NCBI RefSeq assembly: GCF_024166365.1
Contig: NC_064830.1
Coordinates: forward strand, 87,724,721-87,788,720
DNA from: Elephas maximus indicus
Taxonomy: Eukaryota; Chordata; Mammalia; Proboscidea; Elephantidae
Direction: 5' to 3'
DNA: 64,000 nt
In this document: positions 21,301 to 28,559 of the stretch, piece by piece
Layout of the letters: each line of letters begins with the position of its first letter
Position numbering within the stretch: the stretch's first letter is position 1
Made by a program: the position numbers and the translations under genes
The notes under the pieces: model-generated
The model's database searches: none
Seen by the model: the letters and a program-made list of their open reading frames with translations, nothing else
Told to the model about the DNA's origin: nothing

Positions 21301-22420
21301 AGAGCCCAAGGAGGCAGCTCTGCAGGGCGGGGAGCCGGAGTCGACCAGCCTGGCTTCCACAGAGTTGCCTGCTGTCATGGAAGACAACCCCACGTACCGC
21401 AGCCTCAGCACTTTCCTAAGCCAGTCCCCAGGCTCTGGAGAGCTGGACTCAGACCCGCTGCTGGCTGCATGCCTAGGGGAAGCAGACTCCCAGACCCCCT
21501 GTGCCTCCCAGCCCTTGGAGGAGCCCACCTCGCTCCAGCCGGAGCTGGAGACCTGGGAGCAGATTCTCCGCCGGAGTGTCCTCCAGCATGGGGCAGTCCC
21601 AGCCCCCACCTCAGCCCCTGCCAGTGGGGCAGCCCAAGCCCCAGCCTCGGCCACCATCAGTGGCTATCGGGAGTTTGTGAGTGCAATGAAGCAGGGTAGC
21701 ACCCAGGATGGCCAGACAGTGGGCCTCAGCTCTCCCGGAGAGTCTGGGTACAAGGCCTTCTCAAGCCTGCTTGCCAACAGTACTGCCTGCCTGGGGATAT
21801 CTGGGGTTGAGGCCAGCAGTGGGGAGGGGGGCTATAAGCCCTTCCAGAACCTCCTTACCGACTGCCCTGAGGCCTCTGGCCCAGGCCCAGTCCCCCAGTT
21901 CACCTTTGGACTGGACATGGAGCCCCCTCACACCCCACAGGGTTCACTCTTCCCAAGCACTTCCCCAGAGCACCTCAGTCTGGGGCCAGTGCTGAAGGGA
22001 GAGGACAGCCAGAAGCCCCTGCTCCCCACAGAGCAGGCCATGGACCCCCTCAGGGACGACCTGGGCAGTGGCATTGTCTACTCAGCCCTCACCTGCCACC
22101 TGTGTGGCCACCTGAAACAGTGTCACAGCCAGGAGGAGCATGGCGAGGCCCACGCTGTAGCCGGCCCCTGCTGTGGCTGCTGTTGTGGAGATAGGTCCTC
22201 ACCCTTGGTGAGCCCCCTGAGGGCTCCAGACCCCTTGCCAGGTGAGCTTCAGCTAGAGGCCAATCTCTCTCCAGCATGCCTGGCTCCCTTGGGTGTCTCA
22301 GAGGAGAACAAGTCCTCACTGTCCTTCCAGCCTCTCCTCAGCAATGCTCAGAGCTCAGACCAGCCTGCCAAAATGGTGGCCATGGCCTCCACGGAACCAT
22401 CACGCATGAGGGTGACCTAG
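3204..22420 (+). CDS. IL4R: IL-4 receptor alpha chain, 8 coding exons (5' end missing)
   Basis: Type I cytokine receptor subunit that binds IL-4 and, paired with the common gamma chain or IL13RA1, signals through JAK1/JAK3/TYK2 and STAT6 at the plasma membrane. The exons join as 3204-3357, 4862-5013, 6192-6343, 11162-11318, 15474-15573, 17677-17755, 19842-19891, 20851-22420 with consistent phases (2414 nt here). They encode about 804 residues, matching human IL4R from about residue 24 of 825. Visible in order: two fibronectin-III domains with conserved cysteines, a WSEWS motif (11282-11296), a membrane helix, a Box1-like IPNPA segment, an acidic stretch, NPTY (21386-21397), three GY-x-x-F sites and an IVYSAL ITIM-like site. 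The signal-peptide exon was not found in 1-3203 and should lie upstream. No premature stop or frameshift was seen. Odd points: five extra residues in the first domain, and Val and Arg at two human polymorphic positions. Confidence 0.97.
3562..3882. mobile_element. hAT (Charlie-like) non-autonomous DNA transposon
   Basis: Terminal inverted repeats cagcagttctcaaac (3562-3576) and ctttgagaaccactg (3868-3882) frame about 320 bp. The 8-bp flanks are too diverged to prove a target duplication. Confidence 0.7.
4171..4390. mobile_element. hAT-type non-autonomous DNA transposon (220 bp)
   Basis: Starts cagggttcagcaaacc and ends gttttcagactcctg. Flanked by gcctagac (4163-4170) and gcctagcc (4391-4398), a 7/8 match of the 8-bp duplication typical of hAT elements. 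The interior (tttattgaaacacagccatg) is that of a widespread eutherian repeat. Confidence 0.82.
4391..4861. other. IL4R intron, nothing recognised
   Basis: Intronic sequence up to the acceptor of coding exon 3, with no repeat or open frame I can support. Confidence 0.5.
4862..5013 (+). CDS. IL4R: IL4R coding exon 3 (end of first FNIII domain)
   Basis: Acceptor tgtgcag before 4862, donor gtgagt at 5014. It encodes TCVPEN, a CVC motif and the LWAGQQLLW strand, all as in human IL4R. The residue after TC is Val (4875-4877), at the human Ile50/Val50 polymorphic site in mature numbering. One base is left over for the next exon. Confidence 0.95.
5515..5650. mobile_element. MIR SINE relic
   Basis: Contains the MIR core order: cccattttacag, gttcagagagg, then ctaaggtcacacagctagag. 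The rest of 5014-6191 is intron without other recognised features. Confidence 0.75.
6192..6343 (+). CDS. IL4R: IL4R coding exon 4 (inter-domain hinge, start of second FNIII)
   Basis: Acceptor tcccacag before 6192, donor gtgagt at 6344. It begins with VKPRAPENLTVH and ends at NENDPSD, closely matching human. N-glycosylation sequons NLT, NAS and NIS are visible. The exon ends in phase 0. Confidence 0.95.
6976..7142 (+). mobile_element. AfroSINE, short class
   Basis: Complete copy from gagtcctggtggcttagtgg to a T/G-rich tail, inside the large IL4R intron 6344-11161. Confidence 0.93.
7366..7498 (+). mobile_element. MIR SINE relic
   Basis: Contains cttaggcatgttatgtaact, then cctcagtttcctcatctgg, then an atggagat segment, matching the MIR central and 3' parts. 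Confidence 0.7.
7840..8400. other. Intronic segment with repeated 'gattggcc / cattggc' motifs
   Basis: Several inverted CCAAT-like motifs (cagtcattggc, ctctgattggcc, cagtcattggcc... near 7885, 7922, 8275) separated by acatgcc stretches. Similar spacing is seen at 33480-33580 and 50515-50640, so this is probably an old unassigned repeat family rather than a promoter. Confidence 0.4.
8715..8920 (-). mobile_element. MIR SINE relic
   Basis: Reads cccactatgtgcccagcaca, then gagatgaggaaattgaggt, then ccaaggtcacacagctgtaa, the antisense MIR layout. Confidence 0.75.
9272..9436 (+). mobile_element. AfroSINE, short class
   Basis: Complete copy with a small deletion in the head (gagctacatcaaaagg) and a 20-nt T-run tail. 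Confidence 0.92.
9882..10405. mobile_element. Old LTR-like or DNA-type repeat, family unassigned
   Basis: Carries the common motif order ttctattgctgcataacaa, ttagcagctttaaa, catttattatctcac. Related segments occur at 11451-12300 and 18880-19140. I cannot assign the family name. Confidence 0.5.
10625..10940. mobile_element. MIR relics (two adjoining)
   Basis: 10640-10850 has tcctatgtgccaggtgctg ... cattttgcagaagagg ... ctaaggtcacacagccagaa. A second partial copy follows at 10860-10930 (ttacagatgagaaaattaa). Confidence 0.72.
11162..11318 (+). CDS. IL4R: IL4R coding exon 5 (WSEWS exon)
   Basis: Acceptor ctaccag before 11162, donor gtgagt at 11319. It encodes the rest of the second FNIII domain and ends with an NST sequon followed by an intact WSEWS box at 11282-11296, needed for folding of class I cytokine receptors. 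A Tyr that aligns with human Tyr183, an IL-4 contact, is kept just before the sequon. The exon leaves one base over. Confidence 0.95.
11451..12300. mobile_element. Old unassigned repeat split by a hAT element
   Basis: 11451-11635 (ggtaacaaataagcccacaa, cagtggcttaac) and 12127-12300 (cttaaagctttagcctggaagtg) read as two halves of one ancient repeat interrupted at 11636-12126. Confidence 0.5.
11636..12126. mobile_element. hAT (Charlie-like) DNA transposon, 491 bp
   Basis: Ends caaaggtttttaac and gttaagaatccctg are imperfect inverted repeats. Flanks cactaggg (11628-11635) and ctctaggg (12127-12134) match 7/8, the hAT target length. Confidence 0.8.
12534..13044 (+). mobile_element. Solo LTR, MaLR/MLT-like
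   Basis: Begins TGTCATGGATTGAATTGTG and ends GACTAAGACA (TG...CA). An AATAAACTTCTG polyadenylation-type segment lies near 12974. Flanks tctgc (12529-12533) and gctgc (13045-13049) fit a 4/5-matching 5-bp duplication. It lies in the IL4R intron before coding exon 6. Confidence 0.75.
13435..13600. mobile_element. L2 3'-end relic
   Basis: Contains gggctgtgagctccttaagg ... gggtcaggcacacagtaggt, typical of the L2 3' end. Confidence 0.65.
13640..14129. mobile_element. Old L2/MIR-type relics
   Basis: 13640-13800 holds cctactgtgtgcctggccctg and gagaataaaacagac (L2-like). 13995-14129 is a MIR segment (acagatgagaaactgagtca). The MIR is cut by the RTE insertion at 14141. Confidence 0.6.
14141..14805 (+). 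mobile_element. 5'-truncated RTE-clade LINE (3' end of ORF and tail)
   Basis: 665 bp framed by a perfect 11-bp duplication, aggaggctaga at 14130-14140 and 14806-14816. The first ~390 nt are an open frame encoding an RTE/BovB-like C-terminal region (MSNIMINGEKIEVV..., then YACESWTMNKKDRRRVDAFE, then CWRRILNIPW). After a frame break the LRYFGHVV / GRPSM-like segment can still be followed. The 3' tail gtgagtcagaaccgactcaa then cctaacaacaaca resembles the AfroSINE 3' end. Dead on arrival because the reverse transcriptase core is absent. It sits inside a MIR in an IL4R intron. Confidence 0.92.
14817..15175. mobile_element. Old unassigned repeat, with T-run
   Basis: Starts gctagaagtccaaattcagg and ends ggattccaacacatgttttg ... 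cttcagtccatcacagg, the antisense layout of a common LTR-like eutherian repeat. A T-run is at 14989-15004. Confidence 0.5.
15474..15573 (+). CDS. IL4R: IL4R coding exon 6 (transmembrane)
   Basis: Acceptor gcttccag before 15474, donor gtgagt at 15574. It encodes a short juxtamembrane stretch and a hydrophobic helix of about 24 residues (LGISISCIVILAT... to FIIIK), the single membrane span. The preceding T-rich intron end and the split Lys codon match the human exon organisation. Confidence 0.94.
15918..16135 (+). mobile_element. AfroSINE, long class
   Basis: Full copy retaining the internal block (aagatgtggcagcctgcttc ... aaagatttagagcc) that the short class lacks. Confidence 0.93.
16340..16520. 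mobile_element. MIR SINE relic
   Basis: Contains gacttgcatctgaatcctgg and gctctctgagccttgggatc followed by gaaatgggaacggtgat. Confidence 0.6.
16560..17125. mobile_element. L2 relic, interrupted by an L1 3' fragment
   Basis: 16560-16750 reads cctcagggcctttgcacttg ... ggaaagctttttctcc; 16970-17115 reads tctccccatctagaatgctc ... cataaacacgtactg. These are consecutive parts of an antisense-read L2. The middle is L1-derived. Confidence 0.75.
16785..16945 (-). mobile_element. L1 3'-end fragment
   Basis: Antisense of the same 3' end seen at 49935-50110 (tgttgttgagaatatacaca, ttctacatgtacaattcagt). It is only the terminal ~160 nt, inserted in an L2 relic. Confidence 0.75.
17415..17600 (+). mobile_element. 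MIR SINE relic near IL4R coding exon 7
   Basis: Contains cctctctgcgcctcagtctc, ctcatctgtagaatgggt, then a degraded 3' part, 75 bp before the coding exon 7 acceptor. Confidence 0.7.
17677..17755 (+). CDS. IL4R: IL4R coding exon 7 (Box1 region)
   Basis: Acceptor tttttcag before 17677, donor gtagga at 17756. It encodes IKKEWWDQIPNPAHSPL followed by IIIQDSQ. The IPNPA segment is the proline-rich Box1-type site that binds JAK1 in this family. The exon ends in phase 0. Confidence 0.95.
18206..18417 (-). mobile_element. AfroSINE, long class
   Basis: Full antisense copy that keeps the internal block (ggaagcagactgctacatct), inside the intron between coding exons 7 and 8. Confidence 0.94.
18690..18860 (+). 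mobile_element. MIR SINE relic
   Basis: Contains tcttgcctctgccacttacc, agcaagttgcttaacttctc, gagcctgctttcctcat. Confidence 0.72.
18880..19184. mobile_element. Old unassigned repeat (same type as 9882-10405)
   Basis: ttgccatgtaacgatcactc, gaggtttaaaacaacagtca and tttattcagctcatgcttct match the opening of the repeats at 9882 and 11451. It leads into the tandem array that follows. Confidence 0.5.
19185..19443 (+). repeat. ~48-bp degenerate minisatellite
   Basis: Units start near 19230, 19277, 19325, 19373 and 19425, each opening with cagcaggctagctcagg or a close variant and continuing with tggaggtgaccgagcc-like sequence. A partial leading unit begins near 19185. Unit lengths are 47, 48, 48 and 50 bp. 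Located 400 bp before IL4R coding exon 8. Confidence 0.85.
19640..19770. mobile_element. MIR SINE relic
   Basis: Contains cccactttaccagtcaggaa, acccaggctcagagagctta, ggagctcagacc, an antisense MIR, just before coding exon 8. Confidence 0.6.
19842..19891 (+). CDS. IL4R: IL4R coding exon 8 (50 nt micro-exon)
   Basis: Acceptor ctgttttag before 19842, donor gtatgt at 19892. It encodes VSLWGKPSRGQKPVKC plus two bases of a Pro codon, aligning with human GSQWEKRSRGQEPAKCP. The shortest exon, positioned between Box1 and the long cytoplasmic exon. Confidence 0.92.
20171..20340 (-). mobile_element. AfroSINE, short class
   Basis: Full antisense copy with a small internal duplication (gaccctacaagaccctataa) near 20215-20235. 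Confidence 0.93.
20580..20830. mobile_element. Possible L2-like relic
   Basis: ccctgccctcaaggagttcc ... gatttcaaaccgggctttgaag resembles common ancient repeat text. Ends at the splice acceptor region of the last IL4R exon. Confidence 0.4.
20851..22420 (+). CDS. IL4R: IL4R final coding exon (cytoplasmic signalling tail)
   Basis: Acceptor gcttttgcag before 20851; the stop is TAG at 22418-22420. About 522 residues. Motifs seen: an acidic run at about 21060-21090; NPTYRSL (Tyr 21395-21397), the IRS-type I4R site; GYREF (Tyr 21665-21667), GYKAF (Tyr 21749-21751) and GYKPF (Tyr 21833-21835), the STAT6 docking sites; and GIVYSALTCHL (Tyr 22079-22081), the ITIM-like SHP-binding site. The residue after the first GY is Arg (21668-21670), as in the human R576 variant. 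The ATG at 20966 is internal and is not a start. Confidence 0.97.
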
Positions 22421-23008
22421 GTGTATGCCATTGTCATTGAGGACCCCAGATGAGGGCTGGAAGGCAGCCAGGCTGGCAGATTTCTGGAAGACTCAGAGAA
22501 CTCTGGTATGAAGTTGCCCCGACATGGAGACTATGGAGACTATACCCTCACCCAACATGAGCCTGGGCTTGCCACAAGGCCCCACAGCCACCCCCCCGCA
22601 GTGGAGGGCACCAGGCAGCTGGACCCCACAGCGGGCAACTACAGGGCTTAACTTCCCTCATGAGGCCCCTAGGTACCGTGACTTGTGAGCGAACCACTGA
22701 GGCCTTCCTTGGCTTCCCCAGCTGTGGGCCTTTGACCTGCCCACTCAACACGCTCCGTACATGACTCCACTCTGTCTCCATGTCTCACCCTGTCCTGGGA
22801 TTTGCTGCCACATCTCACTGCATTGGAAGCGGAGTCTAGAAATTAACAAAGCCAAACAAGGAGACGTTGGGAAATAGATGGGAAATTGAGGTCCAGGGAG
22901 GGTCATCACTGCCCAGAGGTGACCATTCATTCAACAGAGCTTCACTGGGTGGACGCTGGAGACAGAATCCCGGCTCTCGGAGCGATGCTCAGTCAAGTGG
23001 AGGCAACA

Positions 23009-23163
23009 GAAAACCCCGTTGCGTTTGAGTCGATTCTAACTCATATCAACCTACAGGACAGGGTAGAACTGTCCCCCAGGGTTTCTAAGGAGCGGCTGGT
23101 GGATTCTAACTGCCGACCTTCTGGTTAGCAGCCTGAGCTCTTAACCACTGCACCACCAGGGCT
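23009..23163 (-). mobile_element. AfroSINE, short class, within IL4R 3' UTR
   Basis: Antisense copy about 590 nt after the stop codon, flanked by related sequence tggaggcaacaga / tggtggcagaaga. If the poly(A) site at about 23520 is right, it is part of the mature mRNA. Confidence 0.92.
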
Positions 23164-23498
23164 GCACTGGTGGCAGAAGAATGCGGAAAATTTTGATTAC
23201 CAAAGCCACATAGTATGCATCAGGCTCCCAGACACATCCGTCAGGCCAATTCTCCTGTTAAGCATGGAGTCTCCAGGAAAAAATGTGCCCTACGACCTTG
23301 AGACCAAAAGGGAGTGGTTCCCGTCTGTGACACTGCTCCCCTGGGCCATGCAGAGGGCAGGCACCCCGCAGCCTGCGCATTGGCCCAGACTTGGGCTAGG
23401 GATGGCGGGGACCTTGCTTTGAGCAGCGTTTGTGTGAGTCTGAAAGATTGTTTTATCACCTGAAGAGGGTGGGTGGGAGGGGGCAGGGCTTTGCAGTA

Positions 23499-23504
23499 AT
23501 TAAA
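23499..23504 (+). terminator. IL4R: Candidate IL4R polyadenylation signal ATTAAA
   Basis: ATTAAA, the commonest variant poly(A) hexamer, lies about 1.08 kb after the stop codon and is followed by a T-rich segment (23515-23535) suitable as a downstream element. No AATAAA was seen between the stop and this site. Confidence 0.5.
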
Positions 23505-23639
23505 GGCTCTTGACCTCTTTGTTTTCATTTATTAAGCAAACATAGTACTTTACAGTCTACTGACTCATTTCATCCTCACATCAACCCTTTGAGGAATGGA
23601 GATGCAAGAGGTGAAGTAACTTGCTGTCTGGATTTCCCC

Positions 23640-23972
23640 AGACCAAGCCACCACCCCCGCCCCCCCTACACATGTGGTTTACGGATGGGAAAATGTAGCT
23701 CTACAGAGGGAAAGGGACTTGCCAAGGTCACAGGGTGAATGACAGAGCCTGAACTTGGACTTTTTGCCTCCAAGTGAGAGCTCTTTATAAACAAATATAA
23801 TTTACTGTAAAAATAACAATTTAGAGCCAAGAAACATGCTAAATGCTACACATCCGCTATGTCATTTATGCCTCCCAGCAGCTCCAGGAATCAGGTTCAT
23901 TTATTATTCCAGTTGTACAGATGAAAAAACCAGCTCAGAGAGGTTGAGAATTAGCTTAGAGTCACACAGCTA
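23640..23972. repeat. Local duplication, copy 1
   Basis: From gaccaagccacc through two MIR-like blocks to tcacacagctag. It aligns collinearly with 24681-25370 once a Tigger insertion is removed from the second copy. The non-MIR spacer (taatttactgtaaaaataac) is also shared, so this is a duplication and not just recurrent MIRs. Confidence 0.8.
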
Positions 23973-24680
23973 GGGTCCCAGTGCAATTTGTTGATTTCGG
24001 AGGTGATCCCAGGAAGACCTGGAAGGGGAGCAGAGAAATGAGACAGGGAAATGAAGGAGGCAGGAAAGGGTGTGTTACCGGACAGATCACCAGTGTGGCG
24101 GCTGACTCTGGATCCCGCTGAGAAACTCTGGGAAACGACGCCCAGAGCGCAAAAGGTGAGGGAGCCAGGGCATGTGTCCACTAGCTCCCCATCTGGCACT
24201 GGTTGAGGGCTGCCCCACACTGCAGCTTGCCTGCACTCTGGCTGCTCCAGGCAAAGTCTCTGGACTGAGAGGTGAACATATTTGAGCAGGGGAGCTTGAC
24301 CGGGCAGCGACAGCTGCAACTGAACTTCAGCAGGGTCCCACAGTTGGTTTGTGGCAGGCCGATAGCTGAACCCGGGTGTGTCCCCATTGTCCATACCCTC
24401 TGTAGGTCTGTAGGTGGCCTGAGCTTGACATTGGACAAACAGTGAGACAGAGTGGTGCTCACACAGGGGACTGCGGGAACAGGGAACCTTAAGCTCCTGG
24501 TCTGTGATCACTGTCTGAGTAGCTGCTCCTACTTCCACACTTGGCCTTTTGAGGCTCCTTCCTGTTCTGGCGTACTACATATACACTAGAAGAGGTGGGG
24601 AGCTCACTACTTCACGTGCAGCCTGATGTGTGCGCTCAGGCTAAATCTAATCTGTCCCTTTAGCTGCTCACCCTTGGAAG
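23973..24680. other. Unique spacer between the duplicated blocks
   Basis: GC-moderate sequence without recognised repeats. A 195-codon open frame on the - strand has no recognisable domain and is probably chance. Confidence 0.4.
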
Positions 24681-25370
24681 AGACCAAGCCACACCATACC
24701 ACCCCCCCACCCCCACCCCGCCACAGAGTTTACAGATGGGGAGACGTAGCTCTAGAGAGGAAAAGGGACTTGTCATGGTCATATAGTGAATGGCTGAGCC
24801 TGAACTAGCCTCTGGACTTTTTGCCTCTGAGGTTAGAGCTCTTCACAAAAAAATAATAATTTATTACAAAAACAACAATTTCGGGCCAAGCAACATGCTA
24901 TACATCCACTATGTCATTTATGCCTCTTAACAGCTCTAGAAGGCAGGTTCATTTATTAGTAGTCTCCTCCCTTATCCGCGGTTTCGCTTTTCCCAGTTTC
25001 AGTTACCCATGGTCAACCGTGGTCTGCAGTGCTCTTGTAAATCCTTAGTTTACTTGATAATGGCCCCAAAGCACGAGAGTCGCGATGCTGGCAATTCGGA
25101 TATGCCAAAGAGAAGCTGGGAAGTGCTTGTATTCTATTATTAGTTATTGTTAATCTCTTACTGTGCCTAATTTACGAATTAAACTTCATCATATCCGTGT
25201 ATAGGAAAAGAGTACATACAGGGTTTGGTACTATCCCTGGTTTCAGGCATCCACTGGGGGTCTTAGAACATATCCACTGTGGATAAGGGGGGACTGCTAT
25301 AGTCCAGTTGTATAAATGAGAAAACCAGCCCAGAGAGGTTGAGGATTAGCTAAGGTCACACGGTTAGGAA
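24681..25370. repeat. Local duplication, copy 2 (split by Tigger)
   Basis: gaccaagccacaccatacc ... ttatta and, after the transposon, gtccagttgtataaatgaga ... ggtcacacggttag. Roughly 80-85% similar by eye to copy 1, offset about 1.05 kb. Confidence 0.8.
24960..25300 (+). mobile_element. Tigger/pogo-type DNA transposon, internally deleted
   Basis: Inverted ends agtctcctcccttatccgcg (24961-24980) and gtggataaggggggactgct (25279-25298), flanked by TA. An ATG at 25060 opens a fragment of a Tigger-like transposase N terminus (MAPKHESRDAGNSDMPKRSW) before the internal deletion. Only copy 2 of the local duplication carries it. Confidence 0.87.
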
Positions 25371-25859
25371 GTCATGGCATCAGGATCTCAACCCAGGTGT
25401 GACTACAGAGCTTCCAGCCACCCTGATAGGCCATCTGATGTACAGCATGGTGCCTACTTAAATGTCAGCCCTAGCTTTGCCTGAGTATGTCCCAGAGAAT
25501 CCAATTAAAAAATTTAGCAGCAAAGAGGGAAGGTAAATTATTGTCTGAGTGGTGAAGCTACGGCTCAGCTGGGAGCCCGAGACAGCATTGAGGCCTGTCT
25601 CGTTGTTCTTGCTCCAGGATCTTCTGAGAAAGACCCAACTAGTCAGCTGAGGCTCCTGCTATACAATTGGCTGTGTGTGTCCCGGGAAGCAGGAATGGAA
25701 AACTAGACAGAGATGCCTCCCACCTTCTGCTCAGATTTAAACCAACCTCCCGGTCTCATGGAAGCTGTTGAAACACTGGCTGATCTTCCTGCTTCCCCAG
25801 GCCCTCCCCAGCTTAACACGTGGAAGGAGGAAGCGGAGAAAGCAAGGAAGTCACACATC

Positions 25860-26180
25860 CCACCAATATTTATTGAACACCTATTATGTGCCAGGCACTG
25901 TGCTGGGTGCTGGGAAACGCCTATGAGTGAGACAAGTGACGTCCCTGCCCTTCTGGGTTTCACAGTCCAGGGGGGAAGACAGACATGCAGCCAGTAATAG
26001 GAAAAGTTCCAAACTGAAGGGTGCTATGAAGAAAGCAAATCCGGGTCTGAGACATGGCACTAACAAGATGACCAAGAAGATCTCTGAGGAGGTAACATTT
26101 GAGCTGAGCCCTCAATGACTGGAAGAAGTGCATTCTGGGCATAGGCTAGAGCAAGTACAAAGGTCCTGAGGCACAAGGAG
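25860..26180. mobile_element. Old L2-like relic
   Basis: aatatttattgaacacctat, tatgtgccaggcactgtgct, then tccctgcccttctgggtttc, a layout shared by many ancient mammalian repeats. Confidence 0.6.
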
Positions 26181-26780
26181 CTTGGCATGTTCACAGAATT
26201 TATTCGATGGACTATTTTATCCCACTAAAACCTGACCCTCACCTGCCATGCACTGGTCTCCTCTGGAGTGTGAAGCCCCAGCCAGGCTCCTTCTCCTGAT
26301 CTCTGTCCCCTGGATCCTCCTGGTGCCTCAGTTTTCTCATTTGTAAAATGTGAAGGATAATAATAAAAATTTGCAATGTAGGGTCGTCCTAAAAATAGTG
26401 CTTATTATCATCGTCTCATCATCTCTTGGATGTGCTCCTGGCAGGTGGTGAGAATAAAAAGATACTAACAGCTTAAAAATCTAGAACTCTCAGTGCTGGT
26501 CATTGCTCTGGGCTTCCTGAAAACCTGCCTGGTTTGGCCTCTAATGGTTCCCTGCTGCCTTTGGCTAATTCTGACATGGGAGCTCCCCAGCCTGTGCTCT
26601 CTCCCAGTCCCGCATCCTCTCTGGCTTACAACTTCTCCGCACTCAGCTCCTTCATTCCAGTATTTATTGAGGAACTGACATTATGAGTGTGGATCAAAGT
26701 TTTGTTTAGATTTGCAGGAAGAGAACCAGAAAAAAAAGAAAAAGAGGGAAGAAAGAACGTTGGATCAAAGAACAATCTTA

Positions 26781-26918
26781 AACCAAAACTTGCCATAGAG
26801 TCGATTTCAACTCCTAGCGACCCTATAGAACAGAGTAGAACTGCCGCATAGAGTTTCCAAGGAGCGGCTGATGGATTTGAACTGCTGACCTTTGGTTGGC
26901 TGCTGAGCTGTTAACCGC
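26781..26918 (-). mobile_element. AfroSINE, short class, 5' truncated
   Basis: Lacks the first ~25 nt of the head. It is bounded by caatctta (26773-26780) and taatctta (26919-26926), a likely duplication, so truncation happened at insertion. Confidence 0.88.
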
Positions 26919-26964
26919 TAATCTTAGGAAGCGGTTTTATGGTAAGACAAATGAGTGTCTAGAA

Positions 26965-27170
26965 CAGAGCTGCCCAATGGAACTTTTTGCTGTGATGGAA
27001 ATGTTTTCCTCTGTCCAGTATGATAGCCACTAGCCAGTTGTGGCTATTAAGACTTCGAAATGTGGCTAGAGCAACTGAGGAACTGGTTTTAATTTTTTTA
27101 TTTTAGTTAATTAATATTTAAATTTAAATAGCCACATGTGGCTAAGTGACTACCATATTGGACCAGCCAG
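26965..27170. mobile_element. MER5A-like hAT element
   Basis: Starts cagagctgcccaatggaac, ends ccatattggaccagccag and contains tagccacatgtggctaag. Flanks gtctagaa and ggctagag match 6/8. Confidence 0.82.
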
Positions 27171-27179
27171 GGCTAGAGG

Positions 27180-28490
27180 ATAACTTTATTCTGATATACT
27201 TTTATCAACTAAGTGGGCGTGGACGAGGCAGAGAATGATCTTGAAAGATGGAAGAAGAGAGAAGAGGTGCAGACTGCACCAAATGTTTGCCCCAAGAGCC
27301 ACGGAGGAGTGGGGGTCTGGTGGACCAGGTGGGCCCAACTCAGGCCCTGCCCCGCTGGAAGAAGGCGTGGGATGTGGGATGTGGGCGGAGCGAGATGCTG
27401 GCTGAGGGGAGTTTCCCAGCGTCCCATGCTGGGCTGGACCAGCTGTGCGGAGCGCAGGGGGGTCTGGGCGTGGCCGCACCCCTCTTCAGGAAGGAGGAGT
27501 TGATCCTCTTGTTCCCTCGCCCCCACAGCGCACGGCTCGCCTCGTGGTCCTGCTTTTACAGAGATTTTTCCGAGGGGGAGGGCGGTGAGTGCGTCTGCTC
27601 TTCTTTTTTAAAGGCTTTTTTCTGATTACTAAATTGGCACGTGCCGACCTTCTCCGATTCAGAGAAAACCTAAAGGTCTAAAGAGGAAAGTGAAAACCAC
27701 CGGAAATCCCATCCTCCGCCCTGCGCCTGGCACCAAGTGGGCGGTCATAGAATGAGTGGTTTTGGAGGATTAGAATGTCCGTTCACATCTTGTTGAACAA
27801 CCTTTCTGACATGATTTTCCCACGAAAGTTATTAATGTACAAAAGCAGCAAAAAGTGAGCCCCCAGTGCCAGGGACTATGGCCTCGTGCAGCCTCACAGC
27901 AGCCCTTTGAGACCCCCGCGGGGCTTACCTTGGATGTGTAGCTCCCTCGCACCATCTCTGGGGCTTGAATCGGGGTCTGGCTGACTCCTAACCCTCTTGC
28001 ATATCATTTGTGCATATTCGTATCCCCCCTTTACAGCTTAGAGAACGGAGACGCAGAGAAACAAGGGCTCTGGACTCGCCCTGCCGCTGCTCTTGAGATG
28101 CTGCGTGAGCATAGGCAAGTTGCTTGACTACTCTGGCCTCAATTTCTTCTCGGTTTTGACCACATTACGTAATGAATGAAAAGCAGGTGATGTCCAGCTG
28201 TTCTTGGAATTGATTTGCCTAACCGACGGTAGCAAGGCGATGCCGGTTCTTCCACAAAATCGCACACTTTTCCATTGACAAGCCGGCAGCATCCACCTGC
28301 AGAAGGGCGTGGGTGGCACCAGTGGCTGGAGGGCCAGGAGGGAAAGGAAAGGGAGGCCCGCTCCTTGGTCCCTGCTGCCCCCTGGTGGCCCACATCTGCC
28401 CCAGCGGCTCCAAATCCAAATCCAGACCCTGGTGGCGCCATGGCCAGAAAAATCGGCTTGAGAGTCCCCCACCCACCTGACCCCACTTCT
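27180..28490. other. Intergenic unique DNA with a mildly CG-richer part
   Basis: 27290-27600 has more CG dinucleotides than its surroundings (near gcgcacggctcgcctcgtgg) but far fewer than the end-of-window island. Open frames overlap on both strands and show no domain. Possible regulatory DNA; not supported as a gene. Confidence 0.35.
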
Positions 28491-28559
28491 CTTTCATCTC
28501 TGCATTTCCCCCACCCCCTCCAGCACCTGGCAAAGGGCCTGGAATACATTAGGCATTCA

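Larger units (their letters stand above)
22421..23520 (+). other. IL4R: IL4R 3' UTR (inferred end)
   Basis: Non-coding sequence from the stop to the first plausible polyadenylation site. It is unique sequence apart from an antisense AfroSINE at 23009-23163. The end point is inferred from the ATTAAA hexamer and the T-rich stretch after it. No transcript evidence is available here. Confidence 0.6.

Noticed and set aside
20966-22420. A 484-codon open frame starting with ATG at 20966 as a separate gene
   Set aside because: The frame continues upstream to the splice acceptor at 20850 and is the last exon of IL4R; the ATG is internal.
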